From: JACKOB01 sp024234575
GTDB lineage: Bacteria; Pseudomonadota; Gammaproteobacteria; Pseudomonadales; Oleiphilaceae
Direction: 5' to 3'
Assembly: GCA_051208035.1 (NCBI GenBank)
Contig: JBPJFZ010000011.1
Coordinates: 62,001-126,000 of the forward strand
DNA: 64,000 nucleotides
The position numbers were made by a program, and so were the translations under genes. The notes beneath the pieces were generated by a model. The model was given only the letters and a program-made list of their open reading frames with translations. It ran no database searches and was not told where the DNA came from. Positions within the stretch are counted from its first letter, which is position 1, and each line of letters starts with the position of its first letter. Positions 53,122 through 61,881 of the stretch are shown piece by piece.

Positions 53122-53973
53122 GTGACCTACTGTTATAACGATGCAGTTTCACGGAATATTGGCTGGGTAACGGAGGCTGAACAAGAGCAGCTTGCCAATA
53201 AAAAAGTGGCTATAGCTGGCCTAGGAGGGGTCGGTGGCGCGCATTTGGTAACACTTGCCAGGTTGGGCGTGTCTGCGTTTTCTATTTCGGATTTCGATAT
53301 ATTTGAGGTGCACAACTTTAATCGACAGGAAGGTGCTCTAATGAGCACTGTTGGCATGAAAAAGCTCGATGTGATGAGGCAGAAAGCATTAGATATTAAT
53401 CCTGAGGCGAAGGTTGACTGCTATGCAGAAGGAATCAATGAAAGTAACATTGACGCCTTTTTTAAAGGTGTCGATTTATATGTTGATAGCCTGGATTTCT
53501 TTGCTTTAGATGCGCGCAAACTAGCTTTTCGAAAGTGCCTAGAAAAAAACATACCCGCTATAACTGCAGCTCCTTTGGGAATGGGTTGTGCATTTCTCGC
53601 CTTTATTCCTGGCAAGATGACATTTGATGAATACTTCCAACTGGAAGGCTATACAGAAGAAGAGCAATTAATTCGATTTTTGATAGGTTTATCGCCTTCA
53701 ATGCTTCAACGCAACTATCTGGTTGATGCTTCGCGTGCCGATTTTAAGGCGCGTAAAGGGCCATCCACCCATATGGCGGTTGACCTGTGTGCAGGTATTG
53801 CAGGAACAAACGCATTAAAAATATTATTGGGCAGAGGAGACGTAATTTGCGCACCACACGGCCTTCATTTTGATGCGTACCGTAATAAAATGAGCAAGAC
53901 TTGGCGCCCAGGCGGCAATTCAAACCCATTACAGAAAATTGCGTTTAATATTGCCAAGAAACTTCTGCTCTGA
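53122..53973 (+). CDS. ThiF/MoeB/E1-like adenylyltransferase (paralogue)
   Basis: 283 residues from GTG 53122 with GGGAG 6 nt upstream. Clearly paralogous to 51705-52565 along the whole length: AVSRNIGWVT, AGLGGVGG, NFNRQ, DLYVDSLDFFALDARK, AITAAPLGMG and LHFDAYRNK. Unlike the near-identical acyltransferase fragment beside it, this copy has diverged considerably at protein level. It retains the nucleotide-binding and Arg motifs, so is probably active. It might act on a different substrate from its paralogue. The PEP-CTERM gene follows 184 bp later. Confidence 0.88.
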   Translation: MTYCYNDAVSRNIGWVTEAEQEQLANKKVAIAGLGGVGGAHLVTLARLGVSAFSISDFDIFEVHNFNRQEGALMSTVGMKKLDVMRQKALDINPEAKVDCYAEGINESNIDAFFKGVDLYVDSLDFFALDARKLAFRKCLEKNIPAITAAPLGMGCAFLAFIPGKMTFDEYFQLEGYTEEEQLIRFLIGLSPSMLQRNYLVDASRADFKARKGPSTHMAVDLCAGIAGTNALKILLGRGDVICAPHGLHFDAYRNKMSKTWRPGGNSNPLQKIAFNIAKKLLL

Positions 53974-54085
53974 CCATAAGGCTTTACAAATGGTGTCAAT
54001 ATTATTTACACAAGCTAATTTATCTAATATTTTTAAAATACATTATATATAATAAAATCAATGTGATAAGGTTATAATAATGGTG

Positions 54086-54102
54086 TTGGCCTACTAATTG
54101 CT
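54086..54102 (+). promoter_or_regulatory. Sigma-54 promoter candidate of the PEP-CTERM gene
   Basis: TTGGCCTACTAATTGCT: the -24 GG (54088-54089) and -12 GC (54100-54101) are exactly 10 bases apart, and the TTGGC and TTGCT blocks match the sigma-54 consensus (YTGGCACGRNNNTTGCW). Transcription would begin near 54113, 45 bp before the ATG. PEP-CTERM genes of exosortase A systems are known to be associated with the sigma-54 activator PrsR and kinase PrsK, which fits. An AT-rich block upstream could hold the activator site. Confidence 0.72.
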
Positions 54103-54157
54103 AAGTAGTGATCGTGGTTTTAATAAAATACGTACAAAACAAATTTTGGAGATAAAA

Positions 54158-54997
54158 ATGAAAAAAATGCTCGCATTGACAGCTATCGTAAGTGCTGCGT
54201 CTGTGAACGTACAGGCTGGTGCTATTCAGATACAGAACGTTTATGGTACCACAGACTCTTTTTCCGCCTTCGGTGCATCAGATCTGTTTGTTACTTCTAA
54301 CTACTCGCATAGCCTCGGTGCAAATGTTGTTACTTCTGTAGATGATTTGATTGGTGAGTTAGTAACTTTTGCTGATTCTGGCACTGGATCTATTGGTCAG
54401 CTTGCGCCTCTGCTCGGCACCACTTCGACCGTAGGTTACGGTGATGACTGGAGAATTGATTTCGATTATAGCGTTGGCGGTGTTGCGACTTTTGTAGACT
54501 GTATATTTGGCGCTTTTTGCTCTGATGGTACGCTTGACGCAAATAACGACGGAAAAATTGATGCCATAGACGCGATTGTGCCTACCTTTACATATGGGAC
54601 GTTTACGTTTCGTTATGTAGACTTAACTGGAGCAGACGGTTTTGCAAATGATACTTTTTTAACACTCACGCTTGATACCGCTGAGATAGATGGTGCAAAC
54701 GTCGTATTTCATACGTTAGTCGATTCTGTAGACGAAACTTATGCTACGTTGTTGTATCCAAGCACTGGAAAAAGCTTTGGTGAGTTGTTTGGCGAAAGCA
54801 TTCCAATAACTATGAGAGCAGACTTCAACGTTGACCCTAATTACACGCCTACTTGTGTTGATACGGCATGCGAGACCCTGACAAGAACTACTGATGTTAA
54901 CATCACAGCTCGATTTAACGTTCCAGAGCCATCTAGTGTTGCATTGTTTGGTTTAGGTCTTTTAGGTTTGGGAGCTACAGCTCGCCGTAAAGCTTAA
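54158..54997 (+). CDS. PEP-CTERM sorting domain protein
   Basis: 279 residues from ATG 54158 (GGAGA 5-6 nt upstream; a longer frame to 54098 lacks a site). Signal peptide KKMLALTAIVSAASVNVQA. The mature part is acidic, Gly- and Asp-rich, with a few Cys residues and a dockerin-like calcium-loop stretch (LDANNDGKIDAID, near residue 128-140). The C-terminus is a complete PEP-CTERM signal: VPEPSS at 255-260, a hydrophobic span, then the ARRKA basic tail. This is the substrate type for exosortase A (7161-8705). Its own function is unknown. Confidence 0.94.
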   Translation: MKKMLALTAIVSAASVNVQAGAIQIQNVYGTTDSFSAFGASDLFVTSNYSHSLGANVVTSVDDLIGELVTFADSGTGSIGQLAPLLGTTSTVGYGDDWRIDFDYSVGGVATFVDCIFGAFCSDGTLDANNDGKIDAIDAIVPTFTYGTFTFRYVDLTGADGFANDTFLTLTLDTAEIDGANVVFHTLVDSVDETYATLLYPSTGKSFGELFGESIPITMRADFNVDPNYTPTCVDTACETLTRTTDVNITARFNVPEPSSVALFGLGLLGLGATARRKA

Positions 54998-55021
54998 TTT
55001 AAAAGCACTAGAAGCATCTAT

Positions 55022-55052
55022 AAAAAGCCCTGCTGATAAAGCGGGGCTTTTT
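55022..55052 (+). terminator. Rho-independent terminator of the PEP-CTERM gene
   Basis: AAAAAGCCCTGC-N7-GCGGGGCTTTTT: an 11-bp stem (one G-T pair) with A and T tracts on its sides, 25 bp after the stop codon. The symmetric A/T flanks would permit function in both directions. Confidence 0.85.
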
Positions 55053-55120
55053 CGTTCTGTTTACTGGTTGCTGCCCTGCATTAATATCTAAGAAAAGGTT
55101 GCTATGGGTATCTTTAGCTT

Positions 55121-55345
55121 ATGGCTATCAAGCCATTATTTTTGTCAGCCTCTATTTGTTTCCCAACAAATATATAGCCAATTCATGCACTAGATGCTCG
55201 GGTAGACTCCTCCCCCACCTATACATGGGTACGTAACGAAGCGATCATTTATAAATTCTGCCACCCAATGGACAAAAACAATTTAGACGTGAACTATTAC
55301 GCAACGCTGATGTTTGCCTCGAATGAAATTTCCTACGAGGAATAA
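55121..55345 (+). pseudogene. Possible small secreted protein gene broken by an in-frame TAG
   Basis: From ATG 55121 the frame reads a signal-peptide-like stretch (MAIKPLFLSASICFPTNI), then a TAG at 55175-55177, then 55 more sense codons to TAA at 55343-55345. The later part looks protein-like (PTYTWVRNEAIIYKFCHP, YYATLMFASNEISYEE). It is either a decayed gene or coincidence; no family recognised and no clear ribosome-binding site. An alternative ATG at 55104, with AAAGG upstream, reads a 29-codon frame only. The rest of 55053-55476 shows nothing I can identify. Confidence 0.3.
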
Positions 55346-55476
55346 TATTGATGCAAGCACTATCAAGCAACAAACTAAAAAAATCACAAACACTGTAATC
55401 TAGCTTTGCACTTTCACAAAAGATTCACATGCTAATTGGATACTCCTTATACTAGGTCGTTATTCGAGATCTCAAT

Positions 55477-57753
55477 TTATTTTATTTTTGTTATTAACAA
55501 CAGCGGCAGTAGCACTAGGTCAAGCACGAGAGCTATAACAATAGTCAACGCGACCATCGCGCCCATGTAGGCGTTTACGTTAAAGTCGGACATGGCCAGT
55601 ACCGAAAAACCCGCTGCAAGTACAACGGTTGTAATAACAATTGATTTACCAACAACAGATAGCGCATAAGACACTGATTCCAGGGTGTTCTTACCTAACT
55701 CGTTTATCCCTCTGAGGTACTTTGTTAAAAAGTGAACAGTATCATCAACAATAATCCCAAGCGTGAAGGAGAAAACAACAGCAACAGCGACGTTTACCTC
55801 CGACATTAACACCCCCCAAACACCAAAAGCGGCTGCAGCTGGCAATGAATTGGGAATAAGGCTAATTAGGCCATATTTAACTGAGCGTAAAGCGATCATC
55901 AACGTCAAAGTCACTAGAACCAACGCGATGAGGGAGCCTGAGATCATACTATAAATATTTCGTTGGCCTAGATGAGCAAACATAATGGAAATACCGGTGC
56001 CATGAGAATGTAAATCAGGATGATTGGCTTGCAACCAAGCGCCGGCGCGGTCTTCAATTTCTAATAATTGCTGTGCCTTTTGCCCTTTAATAATGGCTGA
56101 TATCTTTAATGCGGATTTGTCGACGTTTACGATGTTGTTTAAATCAAGGCCAAAGGGTAGAGATAGCTCATAGAGAAGCTGATATTGCGCGGCCAGTTCA
56201 CGGGTATCCGGGATAGTGTAAAATTTTTCGTCACCGTTATGCATATTTCGATTAAGACGCTTTATGATGTCTGTATAGCTCACTACATGCACTATTTCGG
56301 GCTGCTTTTCTAACCAATCAACAAAAGTTTGTACGTTGTTTAAAAAAGCAGGGTCGTTGACGCAATTTGTTTCATTGCAAGTTAGCGAGTAGCTAAACAT
56401 ATCAAACCCGGTTAGGTTTTCTTGCATAAAATCGGCTGCTTGGCGAAAGGGCACACTTTGTTTGAAATAGCCAATTGTATTGTCGTTAAGTTCATTTTTT
56501 GGAATTTGAGATAGCAAGCCTACGACAACTAAAACAAACCCGATCAGCAAAGATTTTTTATTTGAAAGTAGCCAATGAGTATATCTATCACTCCAATCGC
56601 TATGCGCTTGTTTGCGGCCTTTCGCTGGCAGCTTTAAGGCAATAAAAGGGAGTACCGTTAGACTGAATATATAGGCAAATGTAACGCCAACGGCTGCCCA
56701 GTTACCCAAATCCCTCAGCGGTGGCGTATCACTAAAGTTCATACTTAAAAATCCGATGACCGTAGTAAAACTTGTAAGAAACACAGGCTGGAAGTTTGTT
56801 GTAAGGGAATTTGAGAGTGCTGTAGCCTTATCTTGGTTATCGGCCAGGTGAAAATAGTAGTTATTTAAAATATGCACACAATCGCAAACGGCTAGCGTTA
56901 GAATAATGACAGGTAATGCTGCTGTTATTTGATTTAATGGTAAGCCAAACCAGCCCATGGTACCAAGTGTAGAGGCAACACTGGTGGCGATAATAACGAG
57001 AGTACAAAACATACCAGAAACTGATCTGAGCAGTACAATCAACAGAACCGCCATAACAAGAAACATAATAGGAAACCACAGACCACTGTCTCTTTGTGAT
57101 AGCTCATTGAAGGTAACATTGACCGTGGTTTGGCCGAGTAGAAATATTTTAAGTTCCGGCCTTACTTTTTCTACTTTCGATATGAGTTCTCTTGCCGCTG
57201 AAACTGCCTCATAGGTGGCAGCATCTTTTTCAAACTTGTCGTCTGGCAACTGAAGCAAGATTGTGATTGAAGTGGTTTTTGCATCCTCCGACAGCACGAA
57301 ATCTACCAACTCTGTTTGTGATAGAGCCGTCTGCTTCAGTGCGGCAAGATCGACATTGGCAACTGATTTTGGCACAAGATTTTCGACTACTAAATCATCT
57401 CCCTCAGCGTATGTATTTTGAAAATTTGTTAGAGAGTCAACCCTCGTTGAGAAGGGTAACGTCCAGGCACTGTCAGTCATTTCTAGCAGTGTCGTTAAAT
57501 CACTTTCATTAAACAGGTCATTTGCATTTGTAGACACAACCAGAGTGATGTTATCCGATTTTGTGTAGGTATCCTCTATTTCATCTTGCTGTAAAAGTTG
57601 TGGATTATTTTTATCAAAGAAAATCTTGTAATCGCTTTCAAAATATAAGTTTCCTGCCCCAGCGACCAAAACCCCAATTACGAAAAGGCTGGCAATAAAA
57701 AAAGAGAGGCTTTTATCAACTAAAAGTTTGGAAATCTGCCCTGTGTTTAACAT
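55477..57753 (-). CDS. RND-family transporter (MMPL/HAE3-like)
   Basis: 758 residues with 12 membrane segments in the duplicated 1+5 arrangement. Large periplasmic loops follow TM1 (about 35-220) and TM7 (about 420-590). TM-proximal motifs: LPVIILTLAVCDCVHILNNY and VVFSFTLGIIVDDTVHFLTK carry the Asp residues expected in TM4 and TM10. It resembles lipid or hopanoid exporters of the HAE3/MMPL group rather than drug pumps. It is the only exporter near the acyltransferase-ThiF module and could export its product. Located upstream of nothing on the same strand within 130 bp. Confidence 0.9.
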   Translation of the reverse strand: MLNTGQISKLLVDKSLSFFIASLFVIGVLVAGAGNLYFESDYKIFFDKNNPQLLQQDEIEDTYTKSDNITLVVSTNANDLFNESDLTTLLEMTDSAWTLPFSTRVDSLTNFQNTYAEGDDLVVENLVPKSVANVDLAALKQTALSQTELVDFVLSEDAKTTSITILLQLPDDKFEKDAATYEAVSAARELISKVEKVRPELKIFLLGQTTVNVTFNELSQRDSGLWFPIMFLVMAVLLIVLLRSVSGMFCTLVIIATSVASTLGTMGWFGLPLNQITAALPVIILTLAVCDCVHILNNYYFHLADNQDKATALSNSLTTNFQPVFLTSFTTVIGFLSMNFSDTPPLRDLGNWAAVGVTFAYIFSLTVLPFIALKLPAKGRKQAHSDWSDRYTHWLLSNKKSLLIGFVLVVVGLLSQIPKNELNDNTIGYFKQSVPFRQAADFMQENLTGFDMFSYSLTCNETNCVNDPAFLNNVQTFVDWLEKQPEIVHVVSYTDIIKRLNRNMHNGDEKFYTIPDTRELAAQYQLLYELSLPFGLDLNNIVNVDKSALKISAIIKGQKAQQLLEIEDRAGAWLQANHPDLHSHGTGISIMFAHLGQRNIYSMISGSLIALVLVTLTLMIALRSVKYGLISLIPNSLPAAAAFGVWGVLMSEVNVAVAVVFSFTLGIIVDDTVHFLTKYLRGINELGKNTLESVSYALSVVGKSIVITTVVLAAGFSVLAMSDFNVNAYMGAMVALTIVIALVLDLVLLPLLLITKIK

Positions 57754-57889
57754 AAGAAATCCTTTTGAGAGGGTGCGAGGCTTTGCTCAATAGTATAGCT
57801 AGCAAAAAAAATAGTAGGGGAGAAGGATGCCTGGTTATCCAGAAGGTAACGAGGATAAGCACTGAACGCACTTACCCTCTATTCAAGAT

Positions 57890-60694
57890 CTATAGCGTTT
57901 TCAGTAGGGTCGCGGCTTTTTCTTTTTCTGGAAAGTCCAGCGGTGCAAGAGCCGAAAGAACCTTTTTCGCTTGTGCAATATCTCCCGACTCTTTCAAAGC
58001 AAGCGCATAGTGATAAGAAATTGATGGCTCGTTAGGCTGCATATCATAAGCTGCCTGCAATTTGGAAAGCGCTTCCGGAATATTTCCTGAAAGTAATAAC
58101 AGGTACCCATACGTATCAATTATTGGTGCAACTTTTGGACTGAGTGTATACGCTTGTTCCGCATATTTTAATGCGTCTGTAACATTTCCTTGCTCGCCAA
58201 GAGCCCAGGCCAGGTTATTGAGTGCGACTACATTTTTCGGGTTACTAGCAACCAATGCTTCATATTGACTAATAGCTTGGGATTTATCAGCCCCTAAATT
58301 AATATTTGCCAGATAGAGTCGCACAGGTTGATCATCTTTGTGTGAACTGAGCCACTTTTCTAACTCGGCAATCGCTTTATCTTTCTGACCAAGTTTTCCA
58401 TAAAGCTCTGCAATTCCTATCACTGACTGACTGCTTGGTTTCAGTTGGTGCAGTGATTGATAGTGCAACAATGCTTCTTTGTAGTTACCTTTGGCTACGG
58501 CATTATTTCCACGAATATATTCCAGCTCTGCTGATTGCCCATGACTGGCAGTATATTTAGCGATTTTAGCCCTTGCTTGTTCATCTTTCTCGGACAATAA
58601 CAACAACTGTATTTCACGAAGCAACAATTCTTTATTCGTAGGTAATACCGCAATACCCTGTTGTACCGCCGCGAGAGCGCTCTTTTTGTCTTTGAGTTTT
58701 AAATGTATTTCCGCGAGAGCCACATGCGCCTGAGGTTGATCTGGTGTTGACTCTACCCATTGCACCGCATAGGGGAGAGCTTTGGAATATAGCCCCTTAC
58801 GCGCTAGGGACGTAGTCATCAAGGTTTGCGCCTTTCCATAAATTACAGACCCTTTTTGTATTTTAGTTAGCTGCTCGACGGCCGCGTCGTCTTTTCCACT
58901 ATCAAATAAAACAAGGCCATGTAACAGTATTAATGACTCTTTGTTCGGATTATTTTTTGCTGTTTTTTCAATCTGTGAAATGGCATTTTCAACGCTACCA
59001 GACTGTTTGCTCAATCTATAATGATTTAGTAATGCCCGTTCATTTAAGGGCTCAATTTTAAGAATTTCATTGTTATAGTTTTCAGCCGAGACGAAGTCTT
59101 TTTGCGCAATTTTTACTTTAAACAAACTAAAATACAGGTTTGTTTCGCTTTTGTTGCCATCCAGCCCCTTTTTAAGTATTGCTTCTGCATTAGCAAGATT
59201 TCCTGTTGCGCCATATATTTCAGCTGCGAGCAAATAACCTTCAGGTTTATTCGGCTCAGTCGCTATTAATTCATTCGCAATCTGTAGAGCTTTTTCAGAA
59301 TCACCTTGCTTTACATACTGTTTAGCCAATGCGACACGAGCCCATATAGCACCGGCATCTTGCTCAAGCGCGTGCTGAAGATTCTCGATGCCCGTGACAT
59401 CTTCTTGCTGCAGCTTGAGTATGCCTAAGCGCGTCAGTGTGTCGGAGTTGTCTGGCGTGAGCGCCGATGCTTTTTCAAGCATGGTGACAGCTTCATCATA
59501 CTTTCCTTTTCTAGCCAGCTCTGTGCCAAAACCAGAAAGGAGCTGGTTGTCTTTCTCGGACAAATCACCTAATGACGCCAGAATATCATCTGCATTTTGG
59601 GAATAGCCAAGCTTAAACTCCGCATAAGCAAGCATTCGCCGCGCGATATGGTCGGCGGGTAAAGTAGGAGCCACCGAACGAAGACGTTCACGCGATAGCT
59701 CCCAATTATTTAGGTAAAAGTTAGACATCCCCGAGATTAGCTTTGCTTGCGTATTAATCTCGCTAACAGTAAGCGCTTGTTCTGCGTGCTTTTTGGCGCC
59801 ATCCCAATCTTTTGCTTGCATCCGTAGTGAAGCTTTGAGCAAATTTGAAGGCAGGTGTGACTTTGCGTTTCTTAATACGATATCAATGTTTTTTTCAGCT
59901 TCGTCATATTTCTTTGCTGCAGCCTGAAACTTTGCGATATCGACATATAACTGCAACCGATTTGGCTCAAGCTCTATCGCATTTTGCAGGTAGCCTATAG
60001 CTGCCTCTACATCTTTGTGTCCTGCTGCGATCTTACTCGCCAGAATCTGAGCTTCAGCAAATTTTGCATCTTTTGTGATGAGTTCAGTCACGAGGACATG
60101 GGACTGAGAAAAGTCGTCATTCAACGCGAGTTGATAGGCTTGTGATAAAACCCCATAAGGTGTTTTACCCAAGCTATTAGCGGCATCGAAGTCTGCTTCT
60201 GCGTCAGAAGAGCGATTTAAACTGATATTTGCCATACCACGGTAAAATAAAACTTTGGCTTGATCTTCTGCACTAAGGCTCTGATGATCGATGGTATTTT
60301 GAAGCAGTTCTTCAAACTTATACTGATAATAATAAGCGAGAGCTAACTCATCAGTCAGCTCGCTGCCGGGCATTCCGTATTCAATGGCTCTTTCTAATTC
60401 TTTCTGTGCCGCTGCACCTTGTTGTTCAGATAAATATGCCAGTGCGAGCAAGTAGCGTGCGTCAGCATTTTGCGGATTCTGTTGCAGTGCATTTTTAAGC
60501 TCGATTACGTGAGATTTATAATCGCCTTGCGCAGCATATTTTTTGGCAGATTCCAGGTATTCAAGATCTGTTTTCTGGCCACTGCAAGCAGCAAGCGCAG
60601 TGATAAATGTGGGGATGATCATAAGTTTCATGGTTTTAAATAGCATATTTTTTTTATTGCTTGGGCCAGCCTTTCCCGGGCATGAACTTATCAT
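57890..60694 (-). CDS. prsT: PEP-CTERM system TPR-repeat lipoprotein (PrsT)
   Basis: 934 residues from ATG 60694, which has a good TTGGAG 7 nt upstream; this gives a long n-region before the lipoprotein signal (MIIPTFITALAAC, Cys37). Starting at the internal ATG 60646 would give a conventional 21-residue signal, but it has no ribosome-binding site. The rest is about 20 TPR-like units (YLESAKKYAAQGDYKSHVIE, NADARYLLALAYLSEQQGAA and so on). The PrsT family is tied to PEP-CTERM systems and is usually encoded near exosortase genes. Likely a periplasmic scaffold for EPS or protein sorting. Confidence 0.93.
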   Translation of the reverse strand: MISSCPGKAGPSNKKNMLFKTMKLMIIPTFITALAACSGQKTDLEYLESAKKYAAQGDYKSHVIELKNALQQNPQNADARYLLALAYLSEQQGAAAQKELERAIEYGMPGSELTDELALAYYYQYKFEELLQNTIDHQSLSAEDQAKVLFYRGMANISLNRSSDAEADFDAANSLGKTPYGVLSQAYQLALNDDFSQSHVLVTELITKDAKFAEAQILASKIAAGHKDVEAAIGYLQNAIELEPNRLQLYVDIAKFQAAAKKYDEAEKNIDIVLRNAKSHLPSNLLKASLRMQAKDWDGAKKHAEQALTVSEINTQAKLISGMSNFYLNNWELSRERLRSVAPTLPADHIARRMLAYAEFKLGYSQNADDILASLGDLSEKDNQLLSGFGTELARKGKYDEAVTMLEKASALTPDNSDTLTRLGILKLQQEDVTGIENLQHALEQDAGAIWARVALAKQYVKQGDSEKALQIANELIATEPNKPEGYLLAAEIYGATGNLANAEAILKKGLDGNKSETNLYFSLFKVKIAQKDFVSAENYNNEILKIEPLNERALLNHYRLSKQSGSVENAISQIEKTAKNNPNKESLILLHGLVLFDSGKDDAAVEQLTKIQKGSVIYGKAQTLMTTSLARKGLYSKALPYAVQWVESTPDQPQAHVALAEIHLKLKDKKSALAAVQQGIAVLPTNKELLLREIQLLLLSEKDEQARAKIAKYTASHGQSAELEYIRGNNAVAKGNYKEALLHYQSLHQLKPSSQSVIGIAELYGKLGQKDKAIAELEKWLSSHKDDQPVRLYLANINLGADKSQAISQYEALVASNPKNVVALNNLAWALGEQGNVTDALKYAEQAYTLSPKVAPIIDTYGYLLLLSGNIPEALSKLQAAYDMQPNEPSISYHYALALKESGDIAQAKKVLSALAPLDFPEKEKAATLLKTL

Positions 60695-60828
60695 TTTTTA
60701 CTCCAATTAAATATTTATCCGATGTTTGTGCCGCAAAAGATCATTCTGTAAAGAAGTGCAATGTTGAGTCGCGCATGAGGAAAAACAGAATGGCTTTTTA
60801 TGCAAAACTTGAGGCATTCTAACCCTGT

Positions 60829-61758
60829 TCAATGCATAGATGAAACTGCCGAAGGGCCAATATAGGGAATTACTTTGTGCGGAATCAGGGATATTGCGGT
60901 GTCATATCCCATTTTTAATAGTTCTTGCTTTTCGGCATCCGTAAGATTGAAGTCAACGGGGGAAATACTGCCCGTGTTAACAATAATCGTGTTGTGCCAT
61001 AGTTTGTCGTTGATGTATTCACGGGAGACTGTATTCATAAAGGTACGAATCAACATCGATGCATAAGTTTTGAGGGCGAAGTAAGCTTTTTTGTCACTGA
61101 TCTTATGTACCGCCTGACTGCGTAACCGAAAACAAAGCACCGGGGTGCCATCTCCGGCCCAATCTCTGTGTAAGGCATCTTCTGACAGGATGCTTCCGTC
61201 TGCCATGACATAATCATTAAATTTTTTGAAGCTGAAGAGCAGGGGGATCGACATTGAAAACCTGACCGCTTTCGAAACTTTCATATCTGGTGACGTTTCA
61301 CGATTGAAGATTACAGGGCGTCCTTGAGCGACGTCTGTTGCAACAATATGTAGCTTATGGTGTAGATGCTCAAACGTTAGTCCTTGCAGCTTTTCATCCA
61401 TCCAATGTTCAAACTGATCACCAGAACATAGACCACCGTCCCTTAATAGCGTGATTAGCGAAAAACCTTTGAATTTAGAAAATGGAGTGCCCAAGGCGAT
61501 TTCTTCAATTTCCGCAAGCGGGTACCCGGCGGCGTATAGTGCACCAACAATACTGCCACCACTTACACCCACGATGTGGTCAAAAGAAATGTCTAGCTCT
61601 TCAATGGCTTTTAGGATTCCAATGTGAGCCGGGAGACGAGTACCTCCACCAGCAAAAATGGGTACCATCTTTTGCTTTCGATTGGCTTTAACTTCAGGCG
61701 TGTACGCACTATTCATTGTTGCGACCAATGATAAACAAACGCGCCATGAGTAATTCAT
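60829..61758 (-). CDS. Patatin-like phospholipase
   Basis: 309 residues from ATG 61758; ATG 61716 (MNSAYTPEV) is an alternative, and neither has a clear ribosome-binding site. Patatin fold with the oxyanion loop AGGGTRLPAHIGIL, the catalytic GVSGGS (Ser66) and the catalytic Asp187 in VMADGS. It lacks a clear signal peptide beyond a short hydrophobic stretch at the first start. The fold hydrolyses acyl esters of lipids. It lies between PrsT and the PLP decarboxylase on the same strand, suggesting lipid turnover linked to the XrtA pathway. Confidence 0.9.
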   Translation of the reverse strand: MNYSWRVCLSLVATMNSAYTPEVKANRKQKMVPIFAGGGTRLPAHIGILKAIEELDISFDHIVGVSGGSIVGALYAAGYPLAEIEEIALGTPFSKFKGFSLITLLRDGGLCSGDQFEHWMDEKLQGLTFEHLHHKLHIVATDVAQGRPVIFNRETSPDMKVSKAVRFSMSIPLLFSFKKFNDYVMADGSILSEDALHRDWAGDGTPVLCFRLRSQAVHKISDKKAYFALKTYASMLIRTFMNTVSREYINDKLWHNTIIVNTGSISPVDFNLTDAEKQELLKMGYDTAISLIPHKVIPYIGPSAVSSMH

Positions 61759-61881
61759 AACGCTAATAGGTAAATTATGATCTATATGCTGTGATTAGCA
61801 AACATATCGCTCCAATAGCGCTGCTCATAGAAATTGGATACATCCACACCCAGTACAAGTTACCCAGGGTTTATTAGAATT

